DNA of 55,448 nucleotides. Origin: a virus. Positions 1 through 9,772 of this stretch are shown in pieces. A program made the translations under genes and the position numbers. The notes beneath the pieces are model-generated. The model made no database searches and was not told the origin of the DNA. It saw only the letters and a program-made list of their open reading frames with translations. The stretch is taken from IMG/VR virus record IMGVR_UViG_3300027747_000926, positions 1 to 55,448 of that record; one strand, written 5' to 3'. Numbering within the stretch: position 1 is the stretch's first letter; each line of letters begins with the position of its first letter.

Positions 1-141
1 AACACATAGAGGGCTCGGAAGTTCTGAGATGCACCCTTCATGTTGAAGTTAACTGTCAATTCTTTGACGTATTTTGCAGCTTTCTCATCAGCCCAACCAT
101 TCTTAATAAGGACTTTAAACATAGCTAGGCGAGGCGCAGTT
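1..141. repeat. Terminal overlap, left copy
   Basis: These 141 bases recur at 55308-55448 with a single difference at position 15 (T here, G there). The change turns Arg codon CGA into CGC in the minus-strand gene crossing it, so it is silent. Reading frame and protein are continuous across the join on a 55,307-bp circle. The simplest reading is an assembly overlap from a circular or circularly permuted molecule, not a biological terminal repeat. Confidence 0.93.
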
Positions 142-3100
142 TCCATTGGCATACTCATGAGTTCCATCAGGTCGCCAACTCCTTCTAGCTTGTCCTGAAC
201 ATTCTCAAGCACCCCTTGTGGGCCATACATGTGACGATTCAACTTCTCTAGGGAAGCTTCTACACCCTTGCGATCTAAGAAGTAGGTCTGAGCACCAGCA
301 TCTAAGTAACGCTGATAGATCTTGGCTTCCTCAGGATCAATGGGCTTTTTCTTTTTTTGACTATTTAAATATTTGCCCATGAAACCAGACTTAGTATCAG
401 CCTGATCAGCTACTAGGTAACGGAAAGCAGTAGACAAAGATGGATACCAATTCTTAAGCATCTCTTTTGCCATAGCTGGACCGATCTCTGGGTCAGCCGC
501 CGCATTGGAGAACGCTAACTGAGCATCTCGCCAGCCGTTAGGAATAATCCAAGCGGGGTTCCAGCTAGTAACCATCTGACTAAACAATCTATTCCATGCA
601 CCTACGGCATTAACTAGATCAGATCTTGTTTCACGACCACCTGAGATTGACTTAACAAACTCTTGACCCCTGTCTGTAAATCTCATGACAATAGGTACGC
701 CATCACGACGAGCAATCAAAACATTGGGATCACGCAGTAGATTAGCATCTTCTACCATGCTGACGTATCCATCTGGCGAAAGCCTGCCTGACATGACGGC
801 CTCTTCAGTTACCTTGCGGTTAGCGGCAATAGCTTCTGCTGGGGTAATATCCCTACGCTTTTCTGCATCTGAGATACGTTTCAGTAACTCTAGCTGTGCA
901 GCATCGCCATCTTTAACGCCATCCTTTAACTCTTGTTTGAGCTTGTCAAGGAACTGGTGTCCTGAGGCTTCTGTAGGTTTATCGCCAATCGCTTTAAGAA
1001 TCTTACGATCTGATATTAGCTTCTCTAGATTCAGCTTTTTCTTCTCAACGATAGGATTGATCTGAACATAGGTAGCATCAGGATTAGACTCAAACATAGC
1101 CAATATAGAACGCTGAACAATAGCCTTCTGACCACGAATCAAGGTTGAAAGGTAAGCATTCATTGTGTTCTGAATAATGTCTACTGGTTCTGTTCCGCGC
1201 CCTGTAGCAGTCTTAACCTCTTTGCCTTTGAAATTAAATCCATTGGGTCCAAGATTGGTCTTGTCATATTCATCTAACTTCAACTCATTGTTACCTGAAA
1301 GGTTTACATAATTGTCGTAGTTATTTAAGGCGTTACCAGTAGCCTCATTAATTAACCCGGTCTTGACCATATAAGCTACGTGATTGGCGCTCATGCGATC
1401 CATTAGAGAACCTAGCTTATCTAAGTCTTCACGATAACTTGTCCATAGACCATCACTGTTGCTAGACATTAATTCTTTTGCCAGCTTAGTTGACATGCCA
1501 GAACCGCTAGGATTCTTAGGGTTGATTTTATGGATTTGTTCGTTACGCTCTGGCGCATGACGAGCCAATAGGAATCGGTCTGCCTGCTCTACGCTTCCAC
1601 CCTTATCGCCTATAGATTTAAGTATCTTTTCTAGTGGCTCTTGGAATTCCTTACGCATGCCTTCAATCAACGGCGCTGTACGACCTTCATACAGAACAAG
1701 ATCATCAACTACAGTATTTTCCTTGCCATTCTTAGATAGGAATTTGGCTACCTCCATCACTGGTAGGTATTGGTTTTGGAAAGCAATGACTGAATCCCGC
1801 AAGCGCTTAGACCAACCTTTAACATCATTAAATGCTGGGATCTGCAACACTTGGTCTGGGTTTACTTCTTGTCTTGATGAACGATCTGTGGCACGGAACG
1901 GCTTACCAACTTTATCTAGTAGTGCTTTAGCTTGAGCATAATCATCTACTGCAATAGCACCCCACTCGCCCTTGTCGTTCTTAGTGAAGACTGTCCAGTT
2001 ACTTTGGATAGGGTTGATGCGGGCATAGCCTGTGGTTTGACCATCACGAGTAGCAAAGATCTCTACGGCTGGCTTGTTGTATGCATACTTAACAGACTCA
2101 GGCGCCCCATTCATAGGTGAGATGCCGTTTGTCTTGGCGGCTTTCTTGGCTTGGCCTAAAACATAGGCTAACTGAGAATCGCCAGTGCTATCAATCCACT
2201 CAGCAACAGCATTAAAGCCATTCTCACGTAGCCACTGCGCCAGCTTCCCAATGATCTCTCTAAAGGTATTGCCATCACCCTTGGCGGCTAAATCTGAAAT
2301 GGCTTCTTCGATAGACTCAAGACGAGTCATAGGCTGGTTATTATTCTGAGCTTCTGCAAATGAGGCATCCGCTAACTCACGTACTTTTTTATTCAGTTTG
2401 TACTGGTTCTCAAGGAATGAATTAAGTTTCTCACCTAAGAAAGCTTTTAATCCCCAGTGACCATAGAGTTCATGGAACATAACAAACTCAGCATCCTGTA
2501 CTGATTCCATCATCTCAGAGAACAGGTAGATGTGTCCTGTCTTAGGGTCGATAGCACCCTTAAAGTTGCCATGCTCTAGCACTGAGGTAAATCTTTCAGC
2601 TACATCTGTAGGTAACATACGAGAACTACTTAGTACTGTATAGCTAGGCTTTACATCCCACTTGGAGAAGATCCTTGTTAGGAATTCTTGGATGGTCATC
2701 GATGGAACTACATTGGAGTAGCGCCCACGCTTAAACCGAGGGGGATCTTGGAAGGCTACGTCTAATGGAACTTCACCTTCAGCCTCAACATTTGCTTCAG
2801 ACTCTTCATTTAACCTAGCTAGTTCTTCTGGGTTAATTGACCAGCCTTCATCTTGCATCATGATGCGTGACATCTGATAGTCAATGGTATTGGTTGGGTC
2901 AGCACCAGCAGCAATAGCAGCTTCCGCGCGGTCATTCATCTCGGATGCTTCATGCAAGATGGCTGACAATTCACGTTCATCAGCTAGGCGAATGTCTGCC
3001 TGATACTGGTAGTACAGGTCTGGACTGAGGAAGCGTAGTTGGTTTAACTGAGAATAGGCAGGAGATTTAACCATCATCTCAGCCGCTCTCTTGTCTGCCT

Positions 3101-6100
3101 CTAGTTTACGTAGGGCAAACTCCATGACTTCATTCTTATCTGAAGGGGTAAGGTTATCCATTACCTCAGCTTTAAAGTCAGGTCTGATATTCATAATATC
3201 CAGAACATCTTGCTTCCAGGCGGCAACTGGATCTGAGAATAGATCGGTAATAGTTGAACGCATAGGCTCAGGCAATAAGTTTGGATTCTTCATCTCATTC
3301 AATGTGTAATGCACAAAGAGAGAGTTCGGGAATACATCCTCGTAGCTAGTAAAGACCTCAGATTCTTCTGTGCTATTGGCTAGACGATTGAGATAGTTCT
3401 CACGGTTCTTTTTCCAACCAGCATAAAAGGTCTTCTCAGATTCAGTCAGCGTATTTTCAAACTGAGCCAGTTGCGCTGGAGTATTAGCCAAGTCATTAAG
3501 CGTGGAGTCCAAAGACTTCATCCACTGTTCTCTAGCTAATGCAGTATCACCTTTGCTGATATAGTCAGCCAGCCTAAAGTTCACAGCTAAGCGGCCAGAT
3601 AAATCAATCTGAGTTTTAGTAACCTCAATACCCTTACGTCTTAAGGCATCCATGAGATACATATATCCAATACGCTCTTGGGCTACCTGCTTAAGGGCTT
3701 CCTCCATGTTTAATTCACCCTTGCTAATAGCATCAGCTAGTTGAAGAGCGGCTACTTGTCTGTCATTCTCAAGGTCAAGACCACCTTGGGTAGCATCATT
3801 ACCCTCTGGCAATTCAGTTGCATCACCCTTCTCAATGGTTGGCTCTGAGATATAAGTAGTGTCATCAGCCAATTGTTCTTTAGTCAGATTGATTAACTCA
3901 TCTTGCTGGGCTTTTAGGAAATCCTCTACCGATCCTACTGTTGCATCAATCTCTGAGTCTTGTGCGCCATTGGACTTCATCTCATTACGAACGGCCTCTA
4001 ATTCAGCAAGCTTTTCGGATACCTGAGAATCCATCCTACTCTTGATTTCTTCTACTTTCTTCTTGGCTTCAGCACTTTGAGCAGCAGTCTTATTCTCTTT
4101 TCTTTTTAACTCAGCCGAAGCATCAACCCCCATAGCGCCTGATCGCGCCAGATTGCCCATAACACCACCAGTATCATCAGCAAACATACCAGTCTCTGAT
4201 TTAAATGGCTTCTTGAAAGCGGCTTGTTTGTCTGCATCTGCTTTTTTTTGTCTATCAAACTCATCGTTTATCTTTTGTTGTTTAGCGCTTACTGGAGTAG
4301 GTGAAACTTTCTCAACTGGCTTAGCCTTAGGTTTATTTTGTTTGACTGCTATGTCTAAACTATCCTGACCTTTGCCAGCCTTGCGTAATTGAAGATCGCC
4401 AAGCTTGCCAACGGACTGCATCATCGTGCCACCCTTAGTGGTGATAAATGATTGCGCTCCATCAATGGCGCCCTTAGCATTCTTAAAGGTGTACCAAGAA
4501 TCCTTGCCCTTAGCTGTAGTAGAGAATACTTTCCCAACTACTTCCCCAGCCTTATTCACTAGGCTGTAAGCAAGGGTAGCCTTAGCTCCAAATCCAAGAC
4601 CTTTTTTATCGGTAGCCTTGTCAATAATGACAGCTGCCTTGGTATCTGAGAATGGCTCTGCGGCAAACTTCTTCTGATTGTCAACGGCTCTTTGCTTGGC
4701 CTCTTTAGCCATAGATTCGCTTTGCTTAACATCAGGAGCAACATCTTTTGGCGCTGGGTTGGTGCTGCCAACATATACGTTAGGGTTGCCTGACTTACCA
4801 AGGACATCAGTTTCTTTGCGATTAGTTGGCTCTGAGTTCTCTCTTGGGTCATAGCCATACTGAATTGATTTTGTATTACCATCAGCATCAGTAACATTTT
4901 TGTTACCTTGCAAGGTGCTGGCAATCTCCTCATCAGTTAATCCATAGCCACGAAGGTCTTCAGCATATCCCTTTAAGGTATTAGATATGTCATTGAGTGG
5001 AAGTCCTGAGATTGATTGTGCCTTCTCCTGAAACAGCGAAATGTATTCAGACTTTTGCTCTGGAGTGATACCAGTAGATTGTTGCTTTACCGCGGGGGAA
5101 TGCTTAACCTCAGGTTGGTTATTGGAAACTTCTTGTTTTGGCGTAATAACTTTAATGCTAAGGCCATCAATCACTTCTTGTATTGCGGCAAAATCCTCAG
5201 GCGTTGAAGCCTCTCTTCTTGTGGCTTTGGGTGATGGGTTCTGAACTGTGGGAGGCTGGCTATTAATACGTGTCTCAGCCTGAGATAACTGCTCTAAGTT
5301 ACTAGCCTGTGGTGGGATATTGATCTGCTCAGATGGGGCTTGAACTACTGCCTCTGGTTTCTTAGTCTCTAGGTTCTTGCTGGTGAGTTTACCTTCGGCT
5401 ATTAACTGTTCTTCAACAGCCATATCTTTAGCTAGGCGAATCTGCTCTTCAATAGGAACTGGGTTCTTTGGGGGATTGCTAATATCAACAGTAGATGGCG
5501 CTTGATCTCTGGACTTGGTGCGCTCATAGAACTGGCCTAGGCGCTCTTGGAATTGTCCAGCAATAGTCGGGCTTACGTTAATAATCTTCTCGCCCTGTGA
5601 TACCAATGATTGGTTCTTGGAGGCAGACTCTAGGTCTAACTTCATACCAGTCTTGGTAACGTAGTTCTGAATCTGAGCTTTGGTGGAGTCATCTGACCTG
5701 GCATACATAGCCGCCAAGAAAGCAGAACCTTCTTTGACTTTTTGAATACCAAAGAACTCTTGATCTGTCATGCCAAAACTTGGTGTATCGGTAGGCTTGG
5801 CATCTTCTAATTGAGTAGTGTCAGACGGTGCTTTTGGAGGGATGGTTTCTTTAGGTTTCTTGATAGCGCTAGAGCCAGTAGCTAATTCAACTGGGGCAAA
5901 CGCGGCCTCACCTAACATCTCAGCAATTAACTCACCACGACCAGCGGGATCACCGACTGCTTCGCCAGCTTGGTATGCACCTAATGCACCACCAGTACCT
6001 TGAACACCAGCTTGGAATACGGCATTACCTACATTAGAGCCAACAGGATACTTACCTGCAACTTTAGCCAAAGGGTTGACACCCATAAATAAGCCTGCGA

Positions 6101-6947
6101 CAGCATTTGCCGGGACTTCGGAAACTGTTTTAAGGGTTGCATAATCTTTTGCTGCATCCCTGTCGCCTTTAAATTTATCTAAACCTTCTACATAGTTTGT
6201 TCCCAAAGAACCCAGAACTACGGCAGAGGAATTAGTAGCGGCTCCAAATCCAGCCATACCTACAGCTTCGGCAGTAGCTCCCTTCAGCGCCGTCTTGGTT
6301 GCTATTCCAGTAGCAATACGACCACCTACCCCACCCAAGGGGATTGAAGCGGCCATCGGTGCGGCTTGTTCAGCTAGGAAGTTAACGCCCATACCTGGGT
6401 TATCAATCAGGTAACCAAGCATTGCTTTAGTTGCAGAGTAAGTATCAGGTGCATCGTTACCTAGACGGATGAATTCCTGAATCTTAGGGTCAGAGGCAAT
6501 GTTCTTGTACTCGTTAACACTCTTCTCTAGGATAGGAGCGGTATCAGTTTCCTTGCCAGTAACAGCCTTCTCTAGCTTATTAGCCAAGAAGTCCCAAGTT
6601 ACCATCACGCTCTTGTAACCCTTCTTCAGAGAATCCATAGTAGATGGATCAGCAACAGGCTGTGAAACTGGCTCTACTGGAGCAATAGGTTTACCTGAGA
6701 GATAGGCATCCATCACTGGATCACCAGAGCCTTGCGCCTCAACTGGCTGAGATGGTGTGTTGGCTATGTAAGCATCCATTACTGGATCACCAGAGCCTTT
6801 AACAGGTTGAGGTGTTGGCTCAGGTGGAGGTGCTATACCTCTAGCTGGGGTGACTGGCTTAGGTGCATCGGTAGGAACTGTTCCTGTTTGACCAGCACTT
6901 CTTACCTGTGACCCTGCTTCTGCGGATGTCTTATAGAGTTCGGCCAT
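1..6947 (-). CDS. Giant polyvalent internal virion protein, N-terminal 2,315 residues
   Basis: ATG at 6947, three bases after the upstream gene's stop; the frame stays open to base 1 and continues at 55307-54083, giving 2,723 residues on the circle. The N-terminus is Pro-rich and carries a duplicated GSGDPVMDAY motif. Long low-complexity Gln/Lys/Pro stretches follow. HELYGH near residues 1492-1497 lies in a local context (MF before, WGL after) like zincin metallopeptidases. Near residue 2129, the segment around TSWNPAWIIPNGWRDAQ resembles large polyvalent protein-associated domains (LPD38/PLxRFG type) of phage ejection proteins. By family knowledge such proteins are packaged in the head and enter the cell with the DNA; cleavage or modification of host targets is inference. 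It is the last gene of the leftward structural operon. Confidence 0.88.
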   Translation of the reverse strand, partial: MAELYKTSAEAGSQVRSAGQTGTVPTDAPKPVTPARGIAPPPEPTPQPVKGSGDPVMDAYIANTPSQPVEAQGSGDPVMDAYLSGKPIAPVEPVSQPVADPSTMDSLKKGYKSVMVTWDFLANKLEKAVTGKETDTAPILEKSVNEYKNIASDPKIQEFIRLGNDAPDTYSATKAMLGYLIDNPGMGVNFLAEQAAPMAASIPLGGVGGRIATGIATKTALKGATAEAVGMAGFGAATNSSAVVLGSLGTNYVEGLDKFKGDRDAAKDYATLKTVSEVPANAVAGLFMGVNPLAKVAGKYPVGSNVGNAVFQAGVQGTGGALGAYQAGEAVGDPAGRGELIAEMLGEAAFAPVELATGSSAIKKPKETIPPKAPSDTTQLEDAKPTDTPSFGMTDQEFFGIQKVKEGSAFLAAMYARSDDSTKAQIQNYVTKTGMKLDLESASKNQSLVSQGEKIINVSPTIAGQFQERLGQFYERTKSRDQAPSTVDISNPPKNPVPIEEQIRLAKDMAVEEQLIAEGKLTSKNLETKKPEAVVQAPSEQINIPPQASNLEQLSQAETRINSQPPTVQNPSPKATRREASTPEDFAAIQEVIDGLSIKVITPKQEVSNNQPEVKHSPAVKQQSTGITPEQKSEYISLFQEKAQSISGLPLNDISNTLKGYAEDLRGYGLTDEEIASTLQGNKNVTDADGNTKSIQYGYDPRENSEPTNRKETDVLGKSGNPNVYVGSTNPAPKDVAPDVKQSESMAKEAKQRAVDNQKKFAAEPFSDTKAAVIIDKATDKKGLGFGAKATLAYSLVNKAGEVVGKVFSTTAKGKDSWYTFKNAKGAIDGAQSFITTKGGTMMQSVGKLGDLQLRKAGKGQDSLDIAVKQNKPKAKPVEKVSPTPVSAKQQKINDEFDRQKKADADKQAAFKKPFKSETGMFADDTGGVMGNLARSGAMGVDASAELKRKENKTAAQSAEAKKKVEEIKSRMDSQVSEKLAELEAVRNEMKSNGAQDSEIDATVGSVEDFLKAQQDELINLTKEQLADDTTYISEPTIEKGDATELPEGNDATQGGLDLENDRQVAALQLADAISKGELNMEEALKQVAQERIGYMYLMDALRRKGIEVTKTQIDLSGRLAVNFRLADYISKGDTALAREQWMKSLDSTLNDLANTPAQLAQFENTLTESEKTFYAGWKKNRENYLNRLANSTEESEVFTSYEDVFPNSLFVHYTLNEMKNPNLLPEPMRSTITDLFSDPVAAWKQDVLDIMNIRPDFKAEVMDNLTPSDKNEVMEFALRKLEADKRAAEMMVKSPAYSQLNQLRFLSPDLYYQYQADIRLADERELSAILHEASEMNDRAEAAIAAGADPTNTIDYQMSRIMMQDEGWSINPEELARLNEESEANVEAEGEVPLDVAFQDPPRFKRGRYSNVVPSMTIQEFLTRIFSKWDVKPSYTVLSSSRMLPTDVAERFTSVLEHGNFKGAIDPKTGHIYLFSEMMESVQDAEFVMFHELYGHWGLKAFLGEKLNSFLENQYKLNKKVRELADASFAEAQNNNQPMTRLESIEEAISDLAAKGDGNTFREIIGKLAQWLRENGFNAVAEWIDSTGDSQLAYVLGQAKKAAKTNGISPMNGAPESVKYAYNKPAVEIFATRDGQTTGYARINPIQSNWTVFTKNDKGEWGAIAVDDYAQAKALLDKVGKPFRATDRSSRQEVNPDQVLQIPAFNDVKGWSKRLRDSVIAFQNQYLPVMEVAKFLSKNGKENTVVDDLVLYEGRTAPLIEGMRKEFQEPLEKILKSIGDKGGSVEQADRFLLARHAPERNEQIHKINPKNPSGSGMSTKLAKELMSSNSDGLWTSYREDLDKLGSLMDRMSANHVAYMVKTGLINEATGNALNNYDNYVNLSGNNELKLDEYDKTNLGPNGFNFKGKEVKTATGRGTEPVDIIQNTMNAYLSTLIRGQKAIVQRSILAMFESNPDATYVQINPIVEKKKLNLEKLISDRKILKAIGDKPTEASGHQFLDKLKQELKDGVKDGDAAQLELLKRISDAEKRRDITPAEAIAANRKVTEEAVMSGRLSPDGYVSMVEDANLLRDPNVLIARRDGVPIVMRFTDRGQEFVKSISGGRETRSDLVNAVGAWNRLFSQMVTSWNPAWIIPNGWRDAQLAFSNAAADPEIGPAMAKEMLKNWYPSLSTAFRYLVADQADTKSGFMGKYLNSQKKKKPIDPEEAKIYQRYLDAGAQTYFLDRKGVEASLEKLNRHMYGPQGVLENVQDKLEGVGDLMELMSMPMETAPRLAMFKVLIKNGWADEKAAKYVKELTVNFNMKGASQNFRALYV
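6706..6797 (-). repeat. Duplicated 26-bp coding motif (GSGDPVMDAY)
   Basis: Positions 6706-6731 and 6772-6797 are 26-bp copies differing at one base. Both encode GSGDPVMDA(Y) in the proline-rich N-terminus of the giant protein. A repeated short linear motif this close to the N-terminus could be a docking or packaging signal; that function is inference. Confidence 0.85.
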
Positions 6948-6949
6948 AG

Positions 6950-7972
6950 TTAGTTCTTAGGTTTTAATCCTAGTGGTTTGGTATCAATGCCTTGTGCTGT
7001 AAAGGTCATCTGCTGTGCGGCATCCAAAGCTTTATTTGGGGTGAATCCTTTTTCACGTACAAGGTATTCAGCACGACTCATAATTTCACCCTCGATCACA
7101 TTACGGCGATCTGACTCAAGCCCAGCCATAGCGTTTCTGCCAAGAGTAGTGAAGCGGGTTTTAGCCATTTCATTGAGATCATCAATGTCTTTTCTGGCAT
7201 TAGTTACCCTTAACTTTTCGAGATCAGTAGCCCTACCAATTAATGCTCGGTTATTTGCCCCACCTTCTGAGATAGCTGTGCGGTTATTAGCGCCCTGCTG
7301 TTCCATCTCAGTCTTTTTAAATTCAGTCATCGTTTTAGCGTAGGCTTCAGCACTCATGGATGGCATGATGATGTCTCTAAATCCATCAAAGACTTGTTGC
7401 TTTTGACCATTAGCTCCAACTCTATATCCAACAACAGTCGGACCAAACATGCCTTGCTCGATACCAACCTGAACATCCTTACCCAATTTGACATCGCCCT
7501 TCTCGTTAAAGATCTTGCGGATACCTTCTTGGTCTTGAGGATTAGTCATGGCATAGCGCATTGCTTCCATAGCGCCCTCGCCCTTAACCTTCTTGCCAAA
7601 CTCCATAGATTGATTCAGCATTTCTAGGTTGACTTTGCCGTATTTAAACGCAACTTCCTTAAGCGTATCTGCCGCCTTTTGTTGAAGTAACAACGGGTCC
7701 ATTCCAGGGCGCTGAGTGACTTGACCTGTAGCTGGATCTGTAACTTCAATAGGCTTAGATTGCTGTGCTAACTCAGACATACTCCTTGCTAGGTCATCCT
7801 TATATGCGATGTCCTTTTGCTTCTCGCTTAACTCAAGCTGAGCGTTCTGCATGGCAATACCATGAGCTTCACTCTCTCGTTTATCTTTAGCTTGAAGCGT
7901 ATTGATCTTTACCTGAGAGTCATAACCCTCACCCATACCTTGGGCAAATGCGCCAATTCCTAAAGCACTCAT
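6950..7972 (-). CDS. Putative internal virion protein
   Basis: 340 residues. Starts MSALGIGAFAQGMGEGYDSQ and is followed by long charged, Gln/Ala-rich helical stretches (for example EKQKDIAYKDDLARSMSELA) with no cysteine-rich or catalytic motif that I can see. Its ATG overlaps the stop of the upstream gene (TAATG) and its own stop lies two bases before the giant gene, so the three are translated as a set. Position between the stabilisation-like protein and the giant ejection protein suggests an internal core or ejection protein, as in T7-like and related podoviruses. Assignment is by context; the family is not recognised. Confidence 0.7.
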   Translation of the reverse strand: MSALGIGAFAQGMGEGYDSQVKINTLQAKDKRESEAHGIAMQNAQLELSEKQKDIAYKDDLARSMSELAQQSKPIEVTDPATGQVTQRPGMDPLLLQQKAADTLKEVAFKYGKVNLEMLNQSMEFGKKVKGEGAMEAMRYAMTNPQDQEGIRKIFNEKGDVKLGKDVQVGIEQGMFGPTVVGYRVGANGQKQQVFDGFRDIIMPSMSAEAYAKTMTEFKKTEMEQQGANNRTAISEGGANNRALIGRATDLEKLRVTNARKDIDDLNEMAKTRFTTLGRNAMAGLESDRRNVIEGEIMSRAEYLVREKGFTPNKALDAAQQMTFTAQGIDTKPLGLKPKN

Positions 7973-9150
7973 TATTTTTTCCCTTTCAATGCTTTGCGTC
8001 TTTGCTCAGCGGCAGGCGTGTGTGTTTTCTTAACTACTTTGTCTAGCTTCTTGACACCTATCTTCTTAACGGTATCAGCTGGTAATACGTACTCACCATT
8101 ACTTAGCATGGCTGGGATCTTGTCATCTACTGGACCGCCTGGGCCACGAATAGCGCCGCCTCCAGCTCGATGAACTGGACCACCATCGGCTGATTTCATT
8201 AGCCCACCAGCTGCTAATGAAGCTCCACCAGTCATATAAGCCGCACCAAGACGACCAACTAAACCACCGATGCCTGACATCATGGAACTATTAGCTTGTT
8301 GATTAGCTTGATACCCTTGCATACGACCATTAAATTCTTGGCCATAGATATTGCCTGCTGTTCCATAACCACCAATAGCCCCATTGTTAGCTGAGATACC
8401 AGTGTTAAATCCTTGTTGCATACCAGCGCCTGAGGATTGCATAGCTCCTGTAGCCGCACCCCCAGCATTGATAGATGTCCCATAAGCAGCAACCGAGTTA
8501 CCAGCCAAACCATTTCCAATTGCGGCGGCGTCCATCTTCTTGGCATAACCTAAGTTTTCTGCGTTTACTCTGGCAGTATTTTGTGCGCCAGCTTTACTTA
8601 AAGCTTCTTGAGTTAATAAGTCATTATTAAGAGCGGCAAATCTACCTGAGTCTGGGCGAATACCAGCTGCGGCAAATTGTCTTTCTTGCTGTTGCCGGGC
8701 TACGCCAAAGGCTTGGGTAATATCACCTGATGCTTGGGTGGCAAGACGCTCTCTGTGACCTTCTGTGTCATATGCTTTAGCATCATCAACGATCTGCTGT
8801 TGAAGCGGCTGAAAAGTATCTCTTTGAAAATCGTTGTAGCGCTTTGCGTTTTCTGCCGTAGCTTTCTGAGTCTCTGTATCAGAAGCCACAATCTGGTCGT
8901 ATAAGGGCTTCATTTCAGCATACTGTTGCTTGGCAAAATCTAATGAGTTCTTAGCAATCTCACGCTGTGCATCAGCAGTTTCTTTAGCCGCTTGAGCAGA
9001 AGCTAGCATTCCTGGATTTGGATCAGGAGCGCCTCCGCCTTTACCACCGCCGCCCTCTAAAGTCATGCCGCGTGCAAATGGACCAGTACCTCTAGGTTGG
9101 AATGCTCTTTCAGGGAGCATGTCAAAATCAGTTATATGCCATCTAGACAT
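7972..9150 (-). CDS. Virion structural protein with GPGGPxDDxIPAxLSxGEYV motif
   Basis: 392 residues. Residues about 40-200 are charged coiled-coil-like helix (AQAAKETADAQREIAKNSLD onward). The middle is Gly/Ala/Asn-rich with repeated GxG and NGxxGG patterns. The C-terminus holds the phage-typical sequence AIRGPGGPVDDKIPAMLSNG followed by EYVLPADTVKKIG, seen in many internal or tail-hub proteins, then a very basic tail (RRKALKGKK). Coupled by TAATG to the next gene. Likely internal or tail-associated virion component; exact role unknown. Confidence 0.72.
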   Translation of the reverse strand: MSRWHITDFDMLPERAFQPRGTGPFARGMTLEGGGGKGGGAPDPNPGMLASAQAAKETADAQREIAKNSLDFAKQQYAEMKPLYDQIVASDTETQKATAENAKRYNDFQRDTFQPLQQQIVDDAKAYDTEGHRERLATQASGDITQAFGVARQQQERQFAAAGIRPDSGRFAALNNDLLTQEALSKAGAQNTARVNAENLGYAKKMDAAAIGNGLAGNSVAAYGTSINAGGAATGAMQSSGAGMQQGFNTGISANNGAIGGYGTAGNIYGQEFNGRMQGYQANQQANSSMMSGIGGLVGRLGAAYMTGGASLAAGGLMKSADGGPVHRAGGGAIRGPGGPVDDKIPAMLSNGEYVLPADTVKKIGVKKLDKVVKKTHTPAAEQRRKALKGKK

Positions 9151-9161
9151 CTTTGTTACCT

Positions 9162-9584
9162 TTACTTAGCTTGTAAAATAAAGCGGCACTCATCTTTAAA
9201 CATTCGATAGATGATCACATCACCGCCATCTCGAGCTGCGCTTGCAAGAACTGCCTCAGGTGTAAACCCAAGGTGTTCATCGAAACGTCTAGCCTCGGCA
9301 TTGCTTACTTCAACCCATCCTGATACACGTTGACAGTTGAGTTGAATAAATGGATAGGAAAAACAAGCCCTCAGAAACATTCTGTTAAGCCAAGTCTTTC
9401 CTGGTTTTGCTGCTACATGCATCCAGATATTGGAGCCGTTAAAGCCTTCATATAAAACACCTGCGATGATCTCACCATCTTTGACAAGACCAATTCCTTG
9501 CTGACACTCTGATCTAGGCACTGGCATGAACCCAGTTACAAAGTCATAGACTGGTTGTGCCTCTAAGATCAGCTGTGTTGTCAT
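9162..9584 (-). CDS. GNAT-like protein (T7 gp13-like position)
   Basis: 140 residues. The order of elements fits a degenerate GNAT acetyltransferase fold: a small beta region (IGLVKDGEIIAGVLYEGFNG), a helix with a run of large residues, then VSGWVEVSNAEARRFDEHLG and a closing IIYRMF strand. The acyl-CoA pyrophosphate loop is not clear, so catalysis is uncertain. Phage internal protein genes near the giant ejection protein often carry this fold (T7 gp13 type). Its ATG overlaps the upstream stop (ATGA). Confidence 0.68.
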   Translation of the reverse strand: MTTQLILEAQPVYDFVTGFMPVPRSECQQGIGLVKDGEIIAGVLYEGFNGSNIWMHVAAKPGKTWLNRMFLRACFSYPFIQLNCQRVSGWVEVSNAEARRFDEHLGFTPEAVLASAARDGGDVIIYRMFKDECRFILQAK

Positions 9585-9772
9585 GCATTTAACCTATTAA
9601 TAACTTCATTTAGCTTGCTAATAACATCACTCAATGTAGCAGTCGTAGATACTTTTGTTAAGCTACCTGCACGCACACCGTTCATGATTTCAATGTTCTC
9701 TTTAATCGGTCTGAGTAATGCGGCAACCTTAGGATCATCAGCACTAACCGCTGGGATAGCTGGCTTTTTCAT
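9581..9772 (-). CDS. Small conserved phage protein
   Basis: 63 residues, MKKPAIPAVSADDPKVAALL at the start and a C-terminal helix ending SKLNEVINRLNA. Overlaps both neighbours by ATGA junctions, so it is co-translated with the stabilisation-like protein and the GNAT-like protein. A short proline-rich head followed by an amphipathic helix suggests a binding peptide or oligomerisation helix. Function not known. Confidence 0.75.
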   Translation of the reverse strand: MKKPAIPAVSADDPKVAALLRPIKENIEIMNGVRAGSLTKVSTTATLSDVISKLNEVINRLNA

